A stretch of 64,000 bases of DNA from the NCBI RefSeq assembly GCF_945915485.1, contig NZ_CAMEFJ010000001.1, positions 1 through 64,000 of the forward strand, written 5' to 3'. The position numbers and the translations under genes are program-made. How positions within the stretch are numbered: the first letter of the stretch is position 1; the number at the start of each line of letters is the position of its first letter. Of this stretch, positions 29,627 to 38,520 are shown one piece after another. The DNA is from an uncultured Agrococcus sp. Its GTDB lineage: Bacteria; Actinomycetota; Actinomycetes; Actinomycetales; Microbacteriaceae. A model generated the notes under the pieces. That model was not told where the DNA came from. It ran no database searches and saw only the letters and a list, made by a program, of their open reading frames with translations.

Positions 29627-29982
29627 TGGCTTCTGGCGGCAGTGCAATTCGTGGTTCGCGCGTTGGCGCGGGCCCCATGGGTGAACAGGATCGCGGTTAC
29701 CACGCGGAACGACGCGCGATTTCCTACTGGGACGCACTCGGCAACGAGATCGTCCGCTACTTCGCTGCCGATCTTCCGGAAGAGGAGATCCCGGAGACGG
29801 TCGACTCGCCAACGACGGGTTTGCCCGCTGGTCGCGATAAAACCAGCCCGCCCCAAGTGCAGAAGGCAGAACCCTACAAGACGCACCTCGCATACGTGAA
29901 GGAGCGTAGGACTCCAGAGGAAGCAGAGCAGCTGCTGGACGAAGCGCTGCAGAAGCTCCGCGCTCGCCGTGGGCAAAGCTGA
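29626..29982 (+). CDS. rbpA: RNA polymerase-binding protein RbpA
   Basis: A 118-aa actinobacterial transcription activator that binds sigma factor and stabilises the open promoter complex. The N-terminal basic tail with GSRVGAGPMGEQDRGYHAERR, the core domain (YWDALGNEIVRYFA) and the C-terminal sigma-interaction helices (THLAYVKERRTPEEAEQLLDE) are in the expected order. It overlaps secG by one base. Confidence 0.96.
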   Translation: MASGGSAIRGSRVGAGPMGEQDRGYHAERRAISYWDALGNEIVRYFAADLPEEEIPETVDSPTTGLPAGRDKTSPPQVQKAEPYKTHLAYVKERRTPEEAEQLLDEALQKLRARRGQS

Positions 29983-29986
29983 GCTG

Positions 29987-30017
29987 AGGCTCCTAAGAGG
30001 TTAGGTTAATAGAGCCT
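29987..30017. other. short hairpin carrying a CTAAGAGGTTA motif
   Basis: AGGCTC and GAGCCT flank a loop containing CTAAGAGGTTAGGTTAATAG, which matches 18 of 20 bases of the left arm of the inverted repeat at 52595-52689. It begins 4 bp after the rbpA stop. Its role is unknown. Confidence 0.4.
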
Positions 30018-30034
30018 TGCGGCGCGACCTCAAA

Positions 30035-30757
30035 TCAACCCTCGATAAGAGACGCTGCTGACGCATCCGCGAACAGCAGCGTCTCTTTCGTTCCGACAGC
30101 GCCCGTCACGGGAGCCGCGACGGGATCGAACTCGCCCAACGCGGCTCGCACCGCTTGCGCTTTGTCTTCTCCGGCCACGACGAGCCAGATCCGTTCGGAC
30201 GCGTTGAGCGCGGCGAACGTGAGAGAGAGCCGTTCAGGGGGCGGCTTGGGGGAGTTCCCGACAGCGATGACACCGCGTTCGCGCATCTGCGTGCCGGTGT
30301 GCTTCGGGAACAGCGACGCGACGTGCGCGTCAGGGCCCACGCCCAGGAATGTCAGCGCGAACGGCTCCGCCTCCGCGAGTTCGTTCGATGCTGCGACAGC
30401 GGCCTCACCGAGGCTCAGGCCTGCATCGCTCGCGGGAAGCTCGTGGACGAGCTGCGGCGGAATCGATAGCGCATCGAGCAGTGCCTCTCGTGCCTGCCGC
30501 TCATTTCTGTCTGCGCTGTCGGCCGGCACGAATCGATCGTCACCCCACCACCAGTGGACGCGCGAGAAGTCGATTCCGCCCAGGTCTTCGCGCTCCGCCA
30601 TCGCCGACAGCACACCGACGCCGACCGAGCCTCCCGTAAGACACACGTCCACGCGCTCACGCTGCAAGGTCAGCTCCTGCAGCAGCGCAACCGCACGAGC
30701 TGCTACGTGTGCAATGAGTTCGTCCTTCGTTGGGAATCGCTCGAGTGCCGGGGTCAT
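30035..30757 (-). CDS. pgl: 6-phosphogluconolactonase
   Basis: A 240-aa enzyme hydrolysing 6-phosphogluconolactone, the second oxidative pentose-phosphate step. The family motifs are VCLTGGSVG, VHWWWGDDRFVP and FLGVGPDAHVASLFP. It is last in tkt-tal-zwf-opcA-pgl, 2 nt after opcA, with GAGGAG inside the opcA end as its ribosome site. Its 3' coding end contains the terminator hairpin of rbpA. Confidence 0.96.
   Translation of the reverse strand: MTPALERFPTKDELIAHVAARAVALLQELTLQRERVDVCLTGGSVGVGVLSAMAEREDLGGIDFSRVHWWWGDDRFVPADSADRNERQAREALLDALSIPPQLVHELPASDAGLSLGEAAVAASNELAEAEPFALTFLGVGPDAHVASLFPKHTGTQMRERGVIAVGNSPKPPPERLSLTFAALNASERIWLVVAGEDKAQAVRAALGEFDPVAAPVTGAVGTKETLLFADASAASLIEG
30048..30089 (+). 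terminator. rbpA / pgl convergent terminator
   Basis: AGAGACGCTGCTG and CAGCAGCGTCTCT form a perfect 13-bp stem around a 13-nt loop, followed by TTCGTT. It lies inside the last codons of the convergent pgl gene, so one sequence both encodes the Pgl C-terminus and ends rbpA transcription. Confidence 0.85.
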
Positions 30758-30759
30758 GG

Positions 30760-31722
30760 TTATTGCTCCTCTTCTTCCAGTAGCGCGAAACTCGCAAGCA
30801 CTTCGCGGTACATCTCATCTGCGTCCAGCCTACGAAGTTCCTCCGACAGCTGGTCCCGGAGACCGCGGCGGGACAGTGCAACGCGATGATCGGGTTGCCC
30901 TGTTTGACGCATGAGGCCGGTTCCGTGTTCGATCCTGGTCAACGAATTCTCTTCTTCGCCTCGTTGGAGCACGATGCTCGAGAGTCCGCTCGACCCGATC
31001 GGCATGCCCGCCTCGGGGGACCGTAGCCGCACGGGCACATGCAATCGGCAGCGGAGCCAAGCGCTCATGAGGTGAACGCTCGGATTATCCAGGCTGCCGC
31101 AGACCGTGACTGCCGAAACGGGCGTGTAAGGAGGCTGGTCGAGCATCGCCGCAAGGTGCGCTCGCCAGTTCGTGAGTCGCGTCCAGCTCAAGTCGGTGTC
31201 GCCGGGGGCATACCCGTCCGCCAACGCGCGCAACGCCTCACGCGGCTCCTCCTGCGCACCCGTGTCGGTTATCCTCCGGTGCGCGATCGAGCCCAGTTGC
31301 GATTCCGACGGCCGCGTCGGCATGAACGTCGGCCACCACGCCACGATCGGCGCATCCGGCAGCAGAAGGCCCTGGACGACGCCGATAAGCCTTGATCCGA
31401 CCTCACCTCGGCACTGCAGCAGCACGACCTCACTCGCACCGGCGTCGCCGCCGACACGGATCTCGGCATCGAGTCGGGGGTCTTCCTCCGCGCGGACATC
31501 ATCGGTATTCCTGCTGATCACGATGACACGCATGGGGTGCTCGCGACTCGCGTCGTTGGCAGCCTCTATCGCGTCCTCTTCCGCCCCGGTCTGCGTGTGA
31601 ATCAGCAGCGTGAGCACCCTGCCGAGGGCGACGACGCCGCCCTCTTCCCGGATCTCGTCGAGCGTCCGGATGACGGCGCTCGTGTTCGTGTCTTCGAGAT
31701 GCTTGATCACGGACGCCTCCAT
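30760..31722 (-). CDS. opcA: glucose-6-phosphate dehydrogenase assembly protein OpcA
   Basis: A 320-aa OpcA protein, needed for assembly or activity of G6PDH in actinobacteria and cyanobacteria. The middle region with LLLPDAPIVAWWPTFMP and the later LTNWRAHLAAMLDQPP are characteristic. It overlaps the zwf 3' end by 16 nt and is coupled to pgl. Confidence 0.95.
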   Translation of the reverse strand: MEASVIKHLEDTNTSAVIRTLDEIREEGGVVALGRVLTLLIHTQTGAEEDAIEAANDASREHPMRVIVISRNTDDVRAEEDPRLDAEIRVGGDAGASEVVLLQCRGEVGSRLIGVVQGLLLPDAPIVAWWPTFMPTRPSESQLGSIAHRRITDTGAQEEPREALRALADGYAPGDTDLSWTRLTNWRAHLAAMLDQPPYTPVSAVTVCGSLDNPSVHLMSAWLRCRLHVPVRLRSPEAGMPIGSSGLSSIVLQRGEEENSLTRIEHGTGLMRQTGQPDHRVALSRRGLRDQLSEELRRLDADEMYREVLASFALLEEEEQ

Positions 31723-33248
31723 GTTCGACCATCCCTGGCCAGCATGTCGTCAGCACTCTGCGGCCCCCAGGAACCAGGTTCATACTGCTCGACCGGTGCC
31801 TCCTGTTCTTCCCAGTACTGCTCGACGGGATCGAGGATGCGCCACGAGAGCTCCACCTCGCGATGCCGCGGGAAGAGGGGAGGGTCACCGAGCAGAACGT
31901 CGAGAATCAGTCGTTCGTATGCCTCCGGCGACTCTTCTGTGAAGGCGTGCCCGTATCCGAAGTCCATCGTGACGTCGCGGACGAACATTCCCGTTCCGGG
32001 TACCTTCGAGCCGAACCTGATCGAAATGCCCTCGTTGGGCTGCACGCGGATAACGAGCGCGTTCTCGCCCATTGTGCTCGTCTTCGAAGGATCGAAAAGA
32101 TACTGCGATGCCCGTTTGAACACGATCGCGATTTCGGTGACGCGACGGCCGAGTCGTTTGCCGGTCCTGAGGTAGAAGGGAACTCCCGCCCACCTGCGGT
32201 TATCGACGAACAGTGTAATCGCGGCGAACGTTTCGGTTCTGGACGCCGGGTCCATGCCGTCTTCCTCGAGGAAGCCGCGGACGTGTTTCGCTCCCTGCCA
32301 ACCGCCGGCGTACTGGCCGCGCGCGACACCGGAGGCGAGATCCTCCGGCAGTCGCGTCGCCTGCAGCACCTTCTCCTTCTCGTTCCGTAGATCGGCGGCA
32401 TCGAAAGAAACCGGCTCCTCCATCGCCGTCAGCGCGAAGAGCTGCAGCAGGTGGTTCTGGATGACGTCCCGTGCCGCGCCGACACCGTCGTAATAGCCGG
32501 CCCTGCCGCTCACACCGATGTCCTCGGCCATCGTGATCTGCACGTGGTCGATGAAATTGGCGTTCCAGATCGGCTCCCAGAGCGTATTCGCGAAGCGCAT
32601 CGCGAGGATGTTCTGCACGGTCTCTTTACCGAGGTAGTGGTCGATCCGGAAGACACTGTCCGGCGGGAACACGCTCTCGACCGTCTCGTTCAATTCGCGA
32701 GCCGATTGCAGGTCATGTCCGAACGGCTTCTCGATGACGACCCTGCGCCACTCGTTGTCCTCCGGCGCCGCGAGCCCCGAGCGCTTCAACTGCTGCGTGA
32801 CCATCTGGAATGAGTTCGGCGGAATCGAGAGATAGAACGCGTGGTTGCCCATCGTTCCGCGCTCCCGGTCGAGAGTGCGAACGGTCTCCGCGAGCCTGTC
32901 GAACGCGTCATCGTCATCGAAATCGCCCTGCACGAAGCGGATTCCCTGACGCAGGTGCTCCCACACGGCCTCCCTGAACGGGGTGCGCGCATACAGCTTG
33001 ACGTTCTCGAGGACGACATCGGCGAACTCTTCGCTCGTCCAGGCGCGGCGTCCGAACCCCGTGAGCGCGAATCCCGGCGGCAGCAGGCCCCTGTTGGCGA
33101 GGTCGTACACGGCGGGTAACAGCTTCTTCCGTGCGAGGTCACCCGTGACGCCGAAAATGATGAGCCCGTTCGGCCCTGGGATACGTGTGAGGCGCGCATC
33201 CCGAGACGAGCGAAGCGGATTCTGCCCCGGCCCGATGGGAGCGTTCAT
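31707..33248 (-). CDS. zwf: glucose-6-phosphate 1-dehydrogenase
   Basis: A 513-aa enzyme that oxidises glucose-6-phosphate and provides NADPH. The nucleotide-binding motif is IIFGVTGDLARKKLLPA, and the active-site segment is FRIDHYLGKETVQNILAMRFAN. The start ATG directly follows the tal TAG stop. OpcA is encoded immediately downstream, as expected for this enzyme class. Confidence 0.98.
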   Translation of the reverse strand: MNAPIGPGQNPLRSSRDARLTRIPGPNGLIIFGVTGDLARKKLLPAVYDLANRGLLPPGFALTGFGRRAWTSEEFADVVLENVKLYARTPFREAVWEHLRQGIRFVQGDFDDDDAFDRLAETVRTLDRERGTMGNHAFYLSIPPNSFQMVTQQLKRSGLAAPEDNEWRRVVIEKPFGHDLQSARELNETVESVFPPDSVFRIDHYLGKETVQNILAMRFANTLWEPIWNANFIDHVQITMAEDIGVSGRAGYYDGVGAARDVIQNHLLQLFALTAMEEPVSFDAADLRNEKEKVLQATRLPEDLASGVARGQYAGGWQGAKHVRGFLEEDGMDPASRTETFAAITLFVDNRRWAGVPFYLRTGKRLGRRVTEIAIVFKRASQYLFDPSKTSTMGENALVIRVQPNEGISIRFGSKVPGTGMFVRDVTMDFGYGHAFTEESPEAYERLILDVLLGDPPLFPRHREVELSWRILDPVEQYWEEQEAPVEQYEPGSWGPQSADDMLARDGRTWRRP

Positions 33249-34358
33249 CTACCCGTTTTCCGACTCGAGCTGGCCCCGAACCGTGTCTACGAGTTCGTTC
33301 CAGGAGACCTCGAACTTCTCGACGCCCTCTCGCTCGAGCAATTCCGTCACCTCAATGTACGACACGCCGACACCCTCGACCGCGTCGAGCACGGCGTCGG
33401 CCTCCGTGAAGCCGCCGCTGATAGTGTCACCTCGCACCTCCGCGTGATCCGCGGTTGCTTCGAGCGTGTTCTCCGGCATCGTGTTGACGACTTCATCGGC
33501 AACGAGCTCGGTCACGTACATCGTGTCGGGGTAGGCGGGATCTTTGACACCCGTGGACGCCCACAGCGGCCGCTGCCTGTTGGCTCCCGCTGCCAGGAGA
33601 GTGAGCGCGCGTTCGGAGGCGAATTCCTCCCGATAGACACGATAGGCGAGCCTCGCGTTGGCGATACCGGCCTTGCCCTTCAGCGCGGCGGCCTCCTCCG
33701 TACCGATCTCCGTGAGGCGTTTGTCGATCTCGCTGTCGACGCGCGAGACGAAGAAGGATGCAACCGAGTGGATCTTCGAAAGATCGATGCCCGCTTCCCG
33801 TGCCCGTTCGAGACCGGTGAGGTAGGCGTTGATGACCTCGCGGTATCTCGTCAGCGAGAAGATCAGCGTCACATTGACGCTGATGCCCGCCGCGATCGTG
33901 TCGGCTATTGCGAGCAGCCCCTCATCGGTAGCGGGTATCTTGATCAGCACGTTCTCGCGGCCGACGCGTTCGTGCAGACGTTTCGCCTCGGCGACGGTGC
34001 CCTCGTGATCGTTGGCAAGCAGCGGGCTCACCTCGATGGAAACACGACCGTTGAAGCCGCTGGTGCTCTTGTAGAGACCGTTGAACAGGTCGCAGGCGGA
34101 GGCGACGTCGGCCGTGGTGAGCGCCTCGATCGTCTCATCGACGCTCGCATTCCGTTCCCGTAACGATGCGACGTCCGCTGCGTAGCGCTCACCCTTCGAG
34201 AGCGCGGCTGCGAAGATCGTCGGGTTCGTCGTCACTCCGACAACGTTCCTGCTGCCGATGAGGTCCTGCAGGTTGCCGGTCTCCAGCCGGTCACGTGAGA
34301 GATCGTCGAGCCAGATGCTCACGCCGGCCGTGCTCAGTGCTGCTGTTCTGTCGTTCAT
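33249..34358 (-). CDS. tal: transaldolase
   Basis: A 369-aa transaldolase of the longer actinobacterial class. GVTTNPTIF is the N-terminal strand, [12 protein letters not shown] carries the Schiff-base lysine and [11 protein letters not shown] follows. The track start (34364) is a TTG. ATG 34358 is preferred because AGGAGG lies 7 nt upstream, inside the tkt stop region. It is second in the pentose-phosphate operon. Confidence 0.97.
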   Translation of the reverse strand: MNDRTAALSTAGVSIWLDDLSRDRLETGNLQDLIGSRNVVGVTTNPTIFAAALSKGERYAADVASLRERNASVDETIEALTTADVASACDLFNGLYKSTSGFNGRVSIEVSPLLANDHEGTVAEAKRLHERVGRENVLIKIPATDEGLLAIADTIAAGISVNVTLIFSLTRYREVINAYLTGLERAREAGIDLSKIHSVASFFVSRVDSEIDKRLTEIGTEEAAALKGKAGIANARLAYRVYREEFASERALTLLAAGANRQRPLWASTGVKDPAYPDTMYVTELVADEVVNTMPENTLEATADHAEVRGDTISGGFTEADAVLDAVEGVGVSYIEVTELLEREGVEKFEVSWNELVDTVRGQLESENG

Positions 34359-34360
34359 AG

Positions 34361-36451
34361 TCAAACCTCCTGCGCTGCTGCGATCGATTCGCGTGCTGCA
34401 CGAACTACTGCGTCGGTTGTTATGTCGAAGCGCTCGTAGAGCGTTTCATAATCGGCACTCGCACCGAAGTGATCGATGCCGACGGAGCGGCCGGCGTCGC
34501 CGACGATACCGCGCCAATAGGCGGTCACGCCCGCCTCGACCGAGACTCTGGCACGAACCGTTGATGGCAGCACCGAATCCCGGTAGGCCTCTTCCTGCTC
34601 TTCGAACCATTCGATGCAGGGGGCCGATACGACACGCGCCGCTACGCCATCGGCCATGAGTCGGTCCCTCGCCTCGACAGCGAGCTGCACCTCGGAGCCG
34701 GTTGCGATCAGGATGACGTCCGGCGTGCCGCTGTCGGCATCCGCGAGGACGTAGGCGCCCCTTGCAACGTTGTCGGCGGAAGCGAATGCTCCTTCTCCGC
34801 GCTCGAATACCGGGACACCCTGACGCGTCAGTGCGATTCCGACGGGGGAGTCGCGACGCTCGAGGATCGAGAGCCAGGCCCACGCGGTTTCTGCGGCATC
34901 CGCCGGACGCACGACATCGAACCCCGGGATGAGCCGCAGCGACGCCAGTTGCTCAACCGGCTGGTGCGTCGGTCCGTCCTCTCCGAGACCTATCGAGTCA
35001 TGCGTCCACACGTGGATGGGGTGCACGCCCATGAGCGCAGCGAGTCGCAGCGCCGGCCGCTGGTAGTCGCTGAAGATCAGGAACGTTCCTCCGTATGCCC
35101 GGGTCGGCCCGTGCAGCACGATCCCGTTGAGGATGCTCGCCATCGCGTGCTCACGGATTCCGAAGTGCATCGTGCGTCCGCTGTACGAGGGGTTCGGCCA
35201 CGCTGCAGTGGCCAGATGTTCGGGTGCGAACGAGCCGTACTCGTTCAGCGTCGTGTTGTTCGACCCGGCGAGGTCCGCCGAGCCTCCCCAGAGTTCGGGA
35301 AGCAGCGGCGCGAGCGCGTTCAGAACTTTGCCGCTCGCTGCTCGCGTTGCAACCGAGCTACCGGATTCGAATTCGGGCAGCGCATCCGCGAGCCCTGCCG
35401 GGAGCTCGCCGGCCTGCAGCCTGTCCAGGAGCGCTTTACGCTCCGGGTTCGCAGCGGCCCAGGAGTCGAACGAGCGCTGCCACGCTGCACGTGCCTCCGC
35501 GGCTCTTGCGGCCGCATTCTCGCGCGTGTATTCGATGACCTCTGCATCGACTGCGAAGTGCTGCTCGGGATCCGCACCCAGCGTGGTCTTGAGGGCCGCG
35601 AGCTCCTCACCGCCCAGCTTGGAGCCGTGAATGCCTCCCGTGTTCTGCTTCTTCGGCGACGGCCATCCGATGATGGTGTCGAGCACGATGAAACTGGGCC
35701 TATCTGTCTCCCGCTGCGCGGCGCGAATAGCCTCGTGGAGCGCTTCGACGTCCTCGACGTAACCGGACTCCTGACGCCACCGCACGCGCTGCACATGCCA
35801 GCCGTACGACTCGTATCTGGCAGCTGTGTCCTCCGTGAAGGCGATGCGAGTGTCGTCCTCGATCGAGATCTCGTTCGCATCGTAGATCACCACGAGATTG
35901 CCGAGTGCCTGCGTACCGGCGAGCGAGGAGGCTTCACTCGTGACGCCCTCCTGTACATCACCGTCGGAAGCGATGACGTACGTGAAATGATCGAAAGGGT
36001 CGTCCGCCCCGCCGCCGGGGTTGAACAGCTGCGATTCGTAACGCTGCGCGTATGCGAAACCGACTGCTGAAGCGAGCCCCTGACCGAGCGGTCCGGTCGT
36101 GATCTCGACGCCGGCCGCGTGGCCGTATTCGGGGTGCCCTGCCGTCTTCGAACCCCACGTGCGCAGTGCCTTGAGGTCATCGAGCTCCATATCGCAGCCC
36201 TCGAAGTAGTGCTGCACGTACTGCGTGAGGGATGTGTGGCCGGGGGAGAGGATGAAACGGTCGCGGCCGATCCAGTGCGGATCGGCCGGATCACGACGCA
36301 TGATCTTCTGGAACAGCAGGTGCGCCACGGGCGCCAGGCTCATCGCGGTCCCCGGATGTCCGCTGCCCACCTTCTCAACGGCATCCGCCGCGAGAATCCG
36401 CGCGGTGTCAACCGCACGCCTGTCGAGATCCGTCCACGTGAACGCTGCCAT
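34361..36451 (-). CDS. tkt: transketolase
   Basis: A 696-aa thiamine-diphosphate enzyme of the pentose phosphate pathway. The ThDP motif GDGDVQEGV-like region is seen as ASDGDVQEG, with GPLGQGLA upstream. The pyrimidine domain has [10 protein letters not shown] and [19 protein letters not shown]. It is first gene of the operon and starts divergently from ctaB. AGGAG precedes its ATG. Confidence 0.98.
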   Translation of the reverse strand: MAAFTWTDLDRRAVDTARILAADAVEKVGSGHPGTAMSLAPVAHLLFQKIMRRDPADPHWIGRDRFILSPGHTSLTQYVQHYFEGCDMELDDLKALRTWGSKTAGHPEYGHAAGVEITTGPLGQGLASAVGFAYAQRYESQLFNPGGGADDPFDHFTYVIASDGDVQEGVTSEASSLAGTQALGNLVVIYDANEISIEDDTRIAFTEDTAARYESYGWHVQRVRWRQESGYVEDVEALHEAIRAAQRETDRPSFIVLDTIIGWPSPKKQNTGGIHGSKLGGEELAALKTTLGADPEQHFAVDAEVIEYTRENAAARAAEARAAWQRSFDSWAAANPERKALLDRLQAGELPAGLADALPEFESGSSVATRAASGKVLNALAPLLPELWGGSADLAGSNNTTLNEYGSFAPEHLATAAWPNPSYSGRTMHFGIREHAMASILNGIVLHGPTRAYGGTFLIFSDYQRPALRLAALMGVHPIHVWTHDSIGLGEDGPTHQPVEQLASLRLIPGFDVVRPADAAETAWAWLSILERRDSPVGIALTRQGVPVFERGEGAFASADNVARGAYVLADADSGTPDVILIATGSEVQLAVEARDRLMADGVAARVVSAPCIEWFEEQEEAYRDSVLPSTVRARVSVEAGVTAYWRGIVGDAGRSVGIDHFGASADYETLYERFDITTDAVVRAARESIAAAQEV

Positions 36452-36506
36452 CCGGCACTCCTAACGACGTTTCGTTCTGCGCGGCGGGGCCGCGTCACTG
36501 CGTACC

Positions 36507-36512
36507 ACTCTA
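36507..36512 (-). promoter_or_regulatory. TAGAGT -10 box of the tkt operon
   Basis: On the minus strand TAGAGT lies about 55 nt before the tkt ATG, in the 112-bp divergent spacer shared with ctaB. Confidence 0.45.
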
Positions 36513-36527
36513 GTGCCGCATCGCGGG

Positions 36528-36533
36528 TAGGAT
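36528..36533 (+). promoter_or_regulatory. TAGGAT -10 box of ctaB
   Basis: TAGGAT lies 30 nt before the ctaB ATG and is followed by GGAAGGG as the ribosome site. It is back to back with the tkt promoter. Confidence 0.5.
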
Positions 36534-36563
36534 GGGTGTAGCTCGCGCCGATCGGAAGGGTCC

Positions 36564-37487
36564 ATGTCCACAGCGTCCTCACTCACTCAGTCGCGCACGC
36601 GCATCTCTCCGCGAGAGAAGTTCGGCGCGTACGTGGCGCTCACGAAACCCAGAGTGATCGAACTTCTGCTCGTGACTGCGCTGCCGACCATGGTGCTAGC
36701 GGCAGGCGGACTGCCACCTCTCAGCGCGGTTGTGGCGACGCTCGTCGGCGGCTTCATGAGTGCCGGCAGCGCGAACGCGTTCAACATGATCATCGATCGC
36801 GACATCGATCGGGTCATGGAACGCACGAAGCGCCGCCCGCTCGTCACGGGTACGCTGAGCGTCGTCGAAGCGCACGTTTTCGCCTGGGCACTCGCCGTCG
36901 CTTCCACCCTGGTCCTCGGCTTCATGGCGAACTGGGTCGCAGCATCCTTCTCCGTTGCGGCGATCTTCTTCTACGTCGTGATCTACAGCCTCGTGCTGAA
37001 ACGGCGAACGGAACAGAACATCGTGTGGGGCGGAATCGCCGGATGCTTCCCCGTCGTCATCGGCTGGAGTGCAGTGACGGGAAGTGTCGACTGGCCCGCC
37101 TGGATCCTGTTCCTGCTCGTCTTCCTCTGGACCCCTGCGCACTACTGGCCGCTCTCGATGAAATACCGCGCCGACTACACCGCGGCCAACGTACCGATGC
37201 TCGCGGTCGTGCGGGGCAAGCGCGTCGTCGGGTTGCAGGTCATTCTCTATGCGTGGGCCAGCTTCGCGAGCACCATGCTGCTCATCCCTGTCGCAGGGAT
37301 GGGGCTGCTGTACTCCGCCATCGCGGTCGTGGCCGGCGCATGGTTCGTTGCCGAATCACACATGCTCTACAACCGGGCACTCCGGGAACACGCAGAGATC
37401 AAGGCCATGCGGGTGTTCCACGCGTCGAACCTGTACTTGACGCTGATCTTCGTCTCGGTCGGTATCGACCCGCTGCTGCCCTTCTGA
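36564..37487 (+). CDS. ctaB: protoheme IX farnesyltransferase (haem O synthase)
   Basis: A 307-aa polytopic membrane prenyltransferase of the UbiA superfamily that farnesylates haem B to haem O for cytochrome oxidase. The first aspartate motif is NMIIDRDIDRVMERTKRRPL, and the second region is the TPAHYWPLSMKYRADYTAANVPML loop. About nine hydrophobic segments are visible. ctaA lies downstream on the opposite strand, and the ctaB-tkt divergent layout is common in actinobacteria. Confidence 0.97.
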   Translation: MSTASSLTQSRTRISPREKFGAYVALTKPRVIELLLVTALPTMVLAAGGLPPLSAVVATLVGGFMSAGSANAFNMIIDRDIDRVMERTKRRPLVTGTLSVVEAHVFAWALAVASTLVLGFMANWVAASFSVAAIFFYVVIYSLVLKRRTEQNIVWGGIAGCFPVVIGWSAVTGSVDWPAWILFLLVFLWTPAHYWPLSMKYRADYTAANVPMLAVVRGKRVVGLQVILYAWASFASTMLLIPVAGMGLLYSAIAVVAGAWFVAESHMLYNRALREHAEIKAMRVFHASNLYLTLIFVSVGIDPLLPF

Positions 37488-37494
37488 ACCGGAC

Positions 37495-37563
37495 AACTTC
37501 TCGGTCCCTGGGCGCCGACACGCCGTAAATCAGCCTTCCCGTCGCCAGGCGACCGAGAAGTTG
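37495..37563. repeat. 69-bp palindromic repeat, copy B
   Basis: The ends CAACTTCTCGGTC and GACCGAGAAGTTG pair perfectly, and GCCGACACGCCG in the middle matches the family core. Arm changes relative to other copies are matched on both sides, so pairing is kept. It fills the gap between the convergent ctaB and ppx stop codons, 7 bp from one and 6 bp from the other, which suggests a bidirectional terminator role. Confidence 0.85.
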
Positions 37564-37569
37564 GCGGGA

Positions 37570-38520
37570 TCAGCCGAGAATCGGGCGACCGCGCTTGTCA
37601 ACCAACAGGTCGAGGTTCGTCAATATGCGCCCTTCGCGCAGTGCCCACGGCGAGACGTCGAGCTCACGCACCTTGAAGGCTCGCATGGCCTCCAGCAGAA
37701 CAACAGCCCCGCCGACGATCTGAAACGTTCTGTCCTCGGTTATGCCGGGAAGCTGGTGTCTGCTCACGGCATCCATCTTCCCGATTCGCGGAGTCCAGTC
37801 CTCGAGCTGTTCACGGTAGAGCACGACGCGATCGCTGCCGCCCACCCCGGGTTGCATATTGCCGGCCAGCCGGGCGAGCGACCTGATCGTCTTCGATGAA
37901 CCCACGACGTGATCGGGTTTACCGACCTCGCGGAGCTCATCGACAACGCCTTCGATGATCTCGCGCGCGTGCTTCCTGAGACGCTTGATCTCCTTGCCCC
38001 TGGGTGGGTCGGAGGAGAAAAAGTGATTGGTGACGCGCCCTGCACCCAGCGGGAGCGAGAGCGCCCTATCGGGAAACTCGTCGGCTCCCGATGCAAGCTC
38101 AAGCGAGCCACCGCCGATATCGAAAAGCATGAGCCGCCCTGCGCTCCAGCCGAACCAGCGGCGCACGGCCAGGAAGGTCAGTTTTGCTTCGTCTTCCCCC
38201 GCCAGGATGTCGAGCTTGACACCGGTCTCCCTCTCGATGCGGGCAACGACCTCGTCGCCGTTCGCGGCTTCCCTGATCGCGCTCGTCGCCATGACGAAGA
38301 AGTCGTCCAGGCTTTCGGGGTCCGCGATGTCGACGCAATCGTTGACGGCACGAATCAGGGCATCCTGCCCCTCGACCGTGATCGCGTCGTTCTCGACGTA
38401 GCGCATGATCCTCAGCACGATCTTGTGCGAGCGTTCCGGGTTCGGACGCCCTCCCGCTCGGGCATCGACGATGAGCAGGTGCACCGTGTTGGACCCTATG
38501 TCGAGAACGCCGAGTTTCAT
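37570..38520 (-). CDS. Ppx/GppA family phosphatase
   Basis: A 316-aa protein of the exopolyphosphatase / pppGpp phosphatase family. The N-terminal actin-like phosphate motif is GVLDIGSNTVHLLIVDA, and the second phosphate loop is LMLFDIGGGSLELA. Actinobacterial homologues (Ppx1/Ppx2 type) can act on short polyphosphate or (p)ppGpp, and the sequence does not decide. The 496-aa ORF in the track runs upstream through ctaA in another frame. ATG 38520 overlaps the ctaA stop by 4 nt (ATGA). Confidence 0.93.
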   Translation of the reverse strand: MKLGVLDIGSNTVHLLIVDARAGGRPNPERSHKIVLRIMRYVENDAITVEGQDALIRAVNDCVDIADPESLDDFFVMATSAIREAANGDEVVARIERETGVKLDILAGEDEAKLTFLAVRRWFGWSAGRLMLFDIGGGSLELASGADEFPDRALSLPLGAGRVTNHFFSSDPPRGKEIKRLRKHAREIIEGVVDELREVGKPDHVVGSSKTIRSLARLAGNMQPGVGGSDRVVLYREQLEDWTPRIGKMDAVSRHQLPGITEDRTFQIVGGAVVLLEAMRAFKVRELDVSPWALREGRILTNLDLLVDKRGRPILG

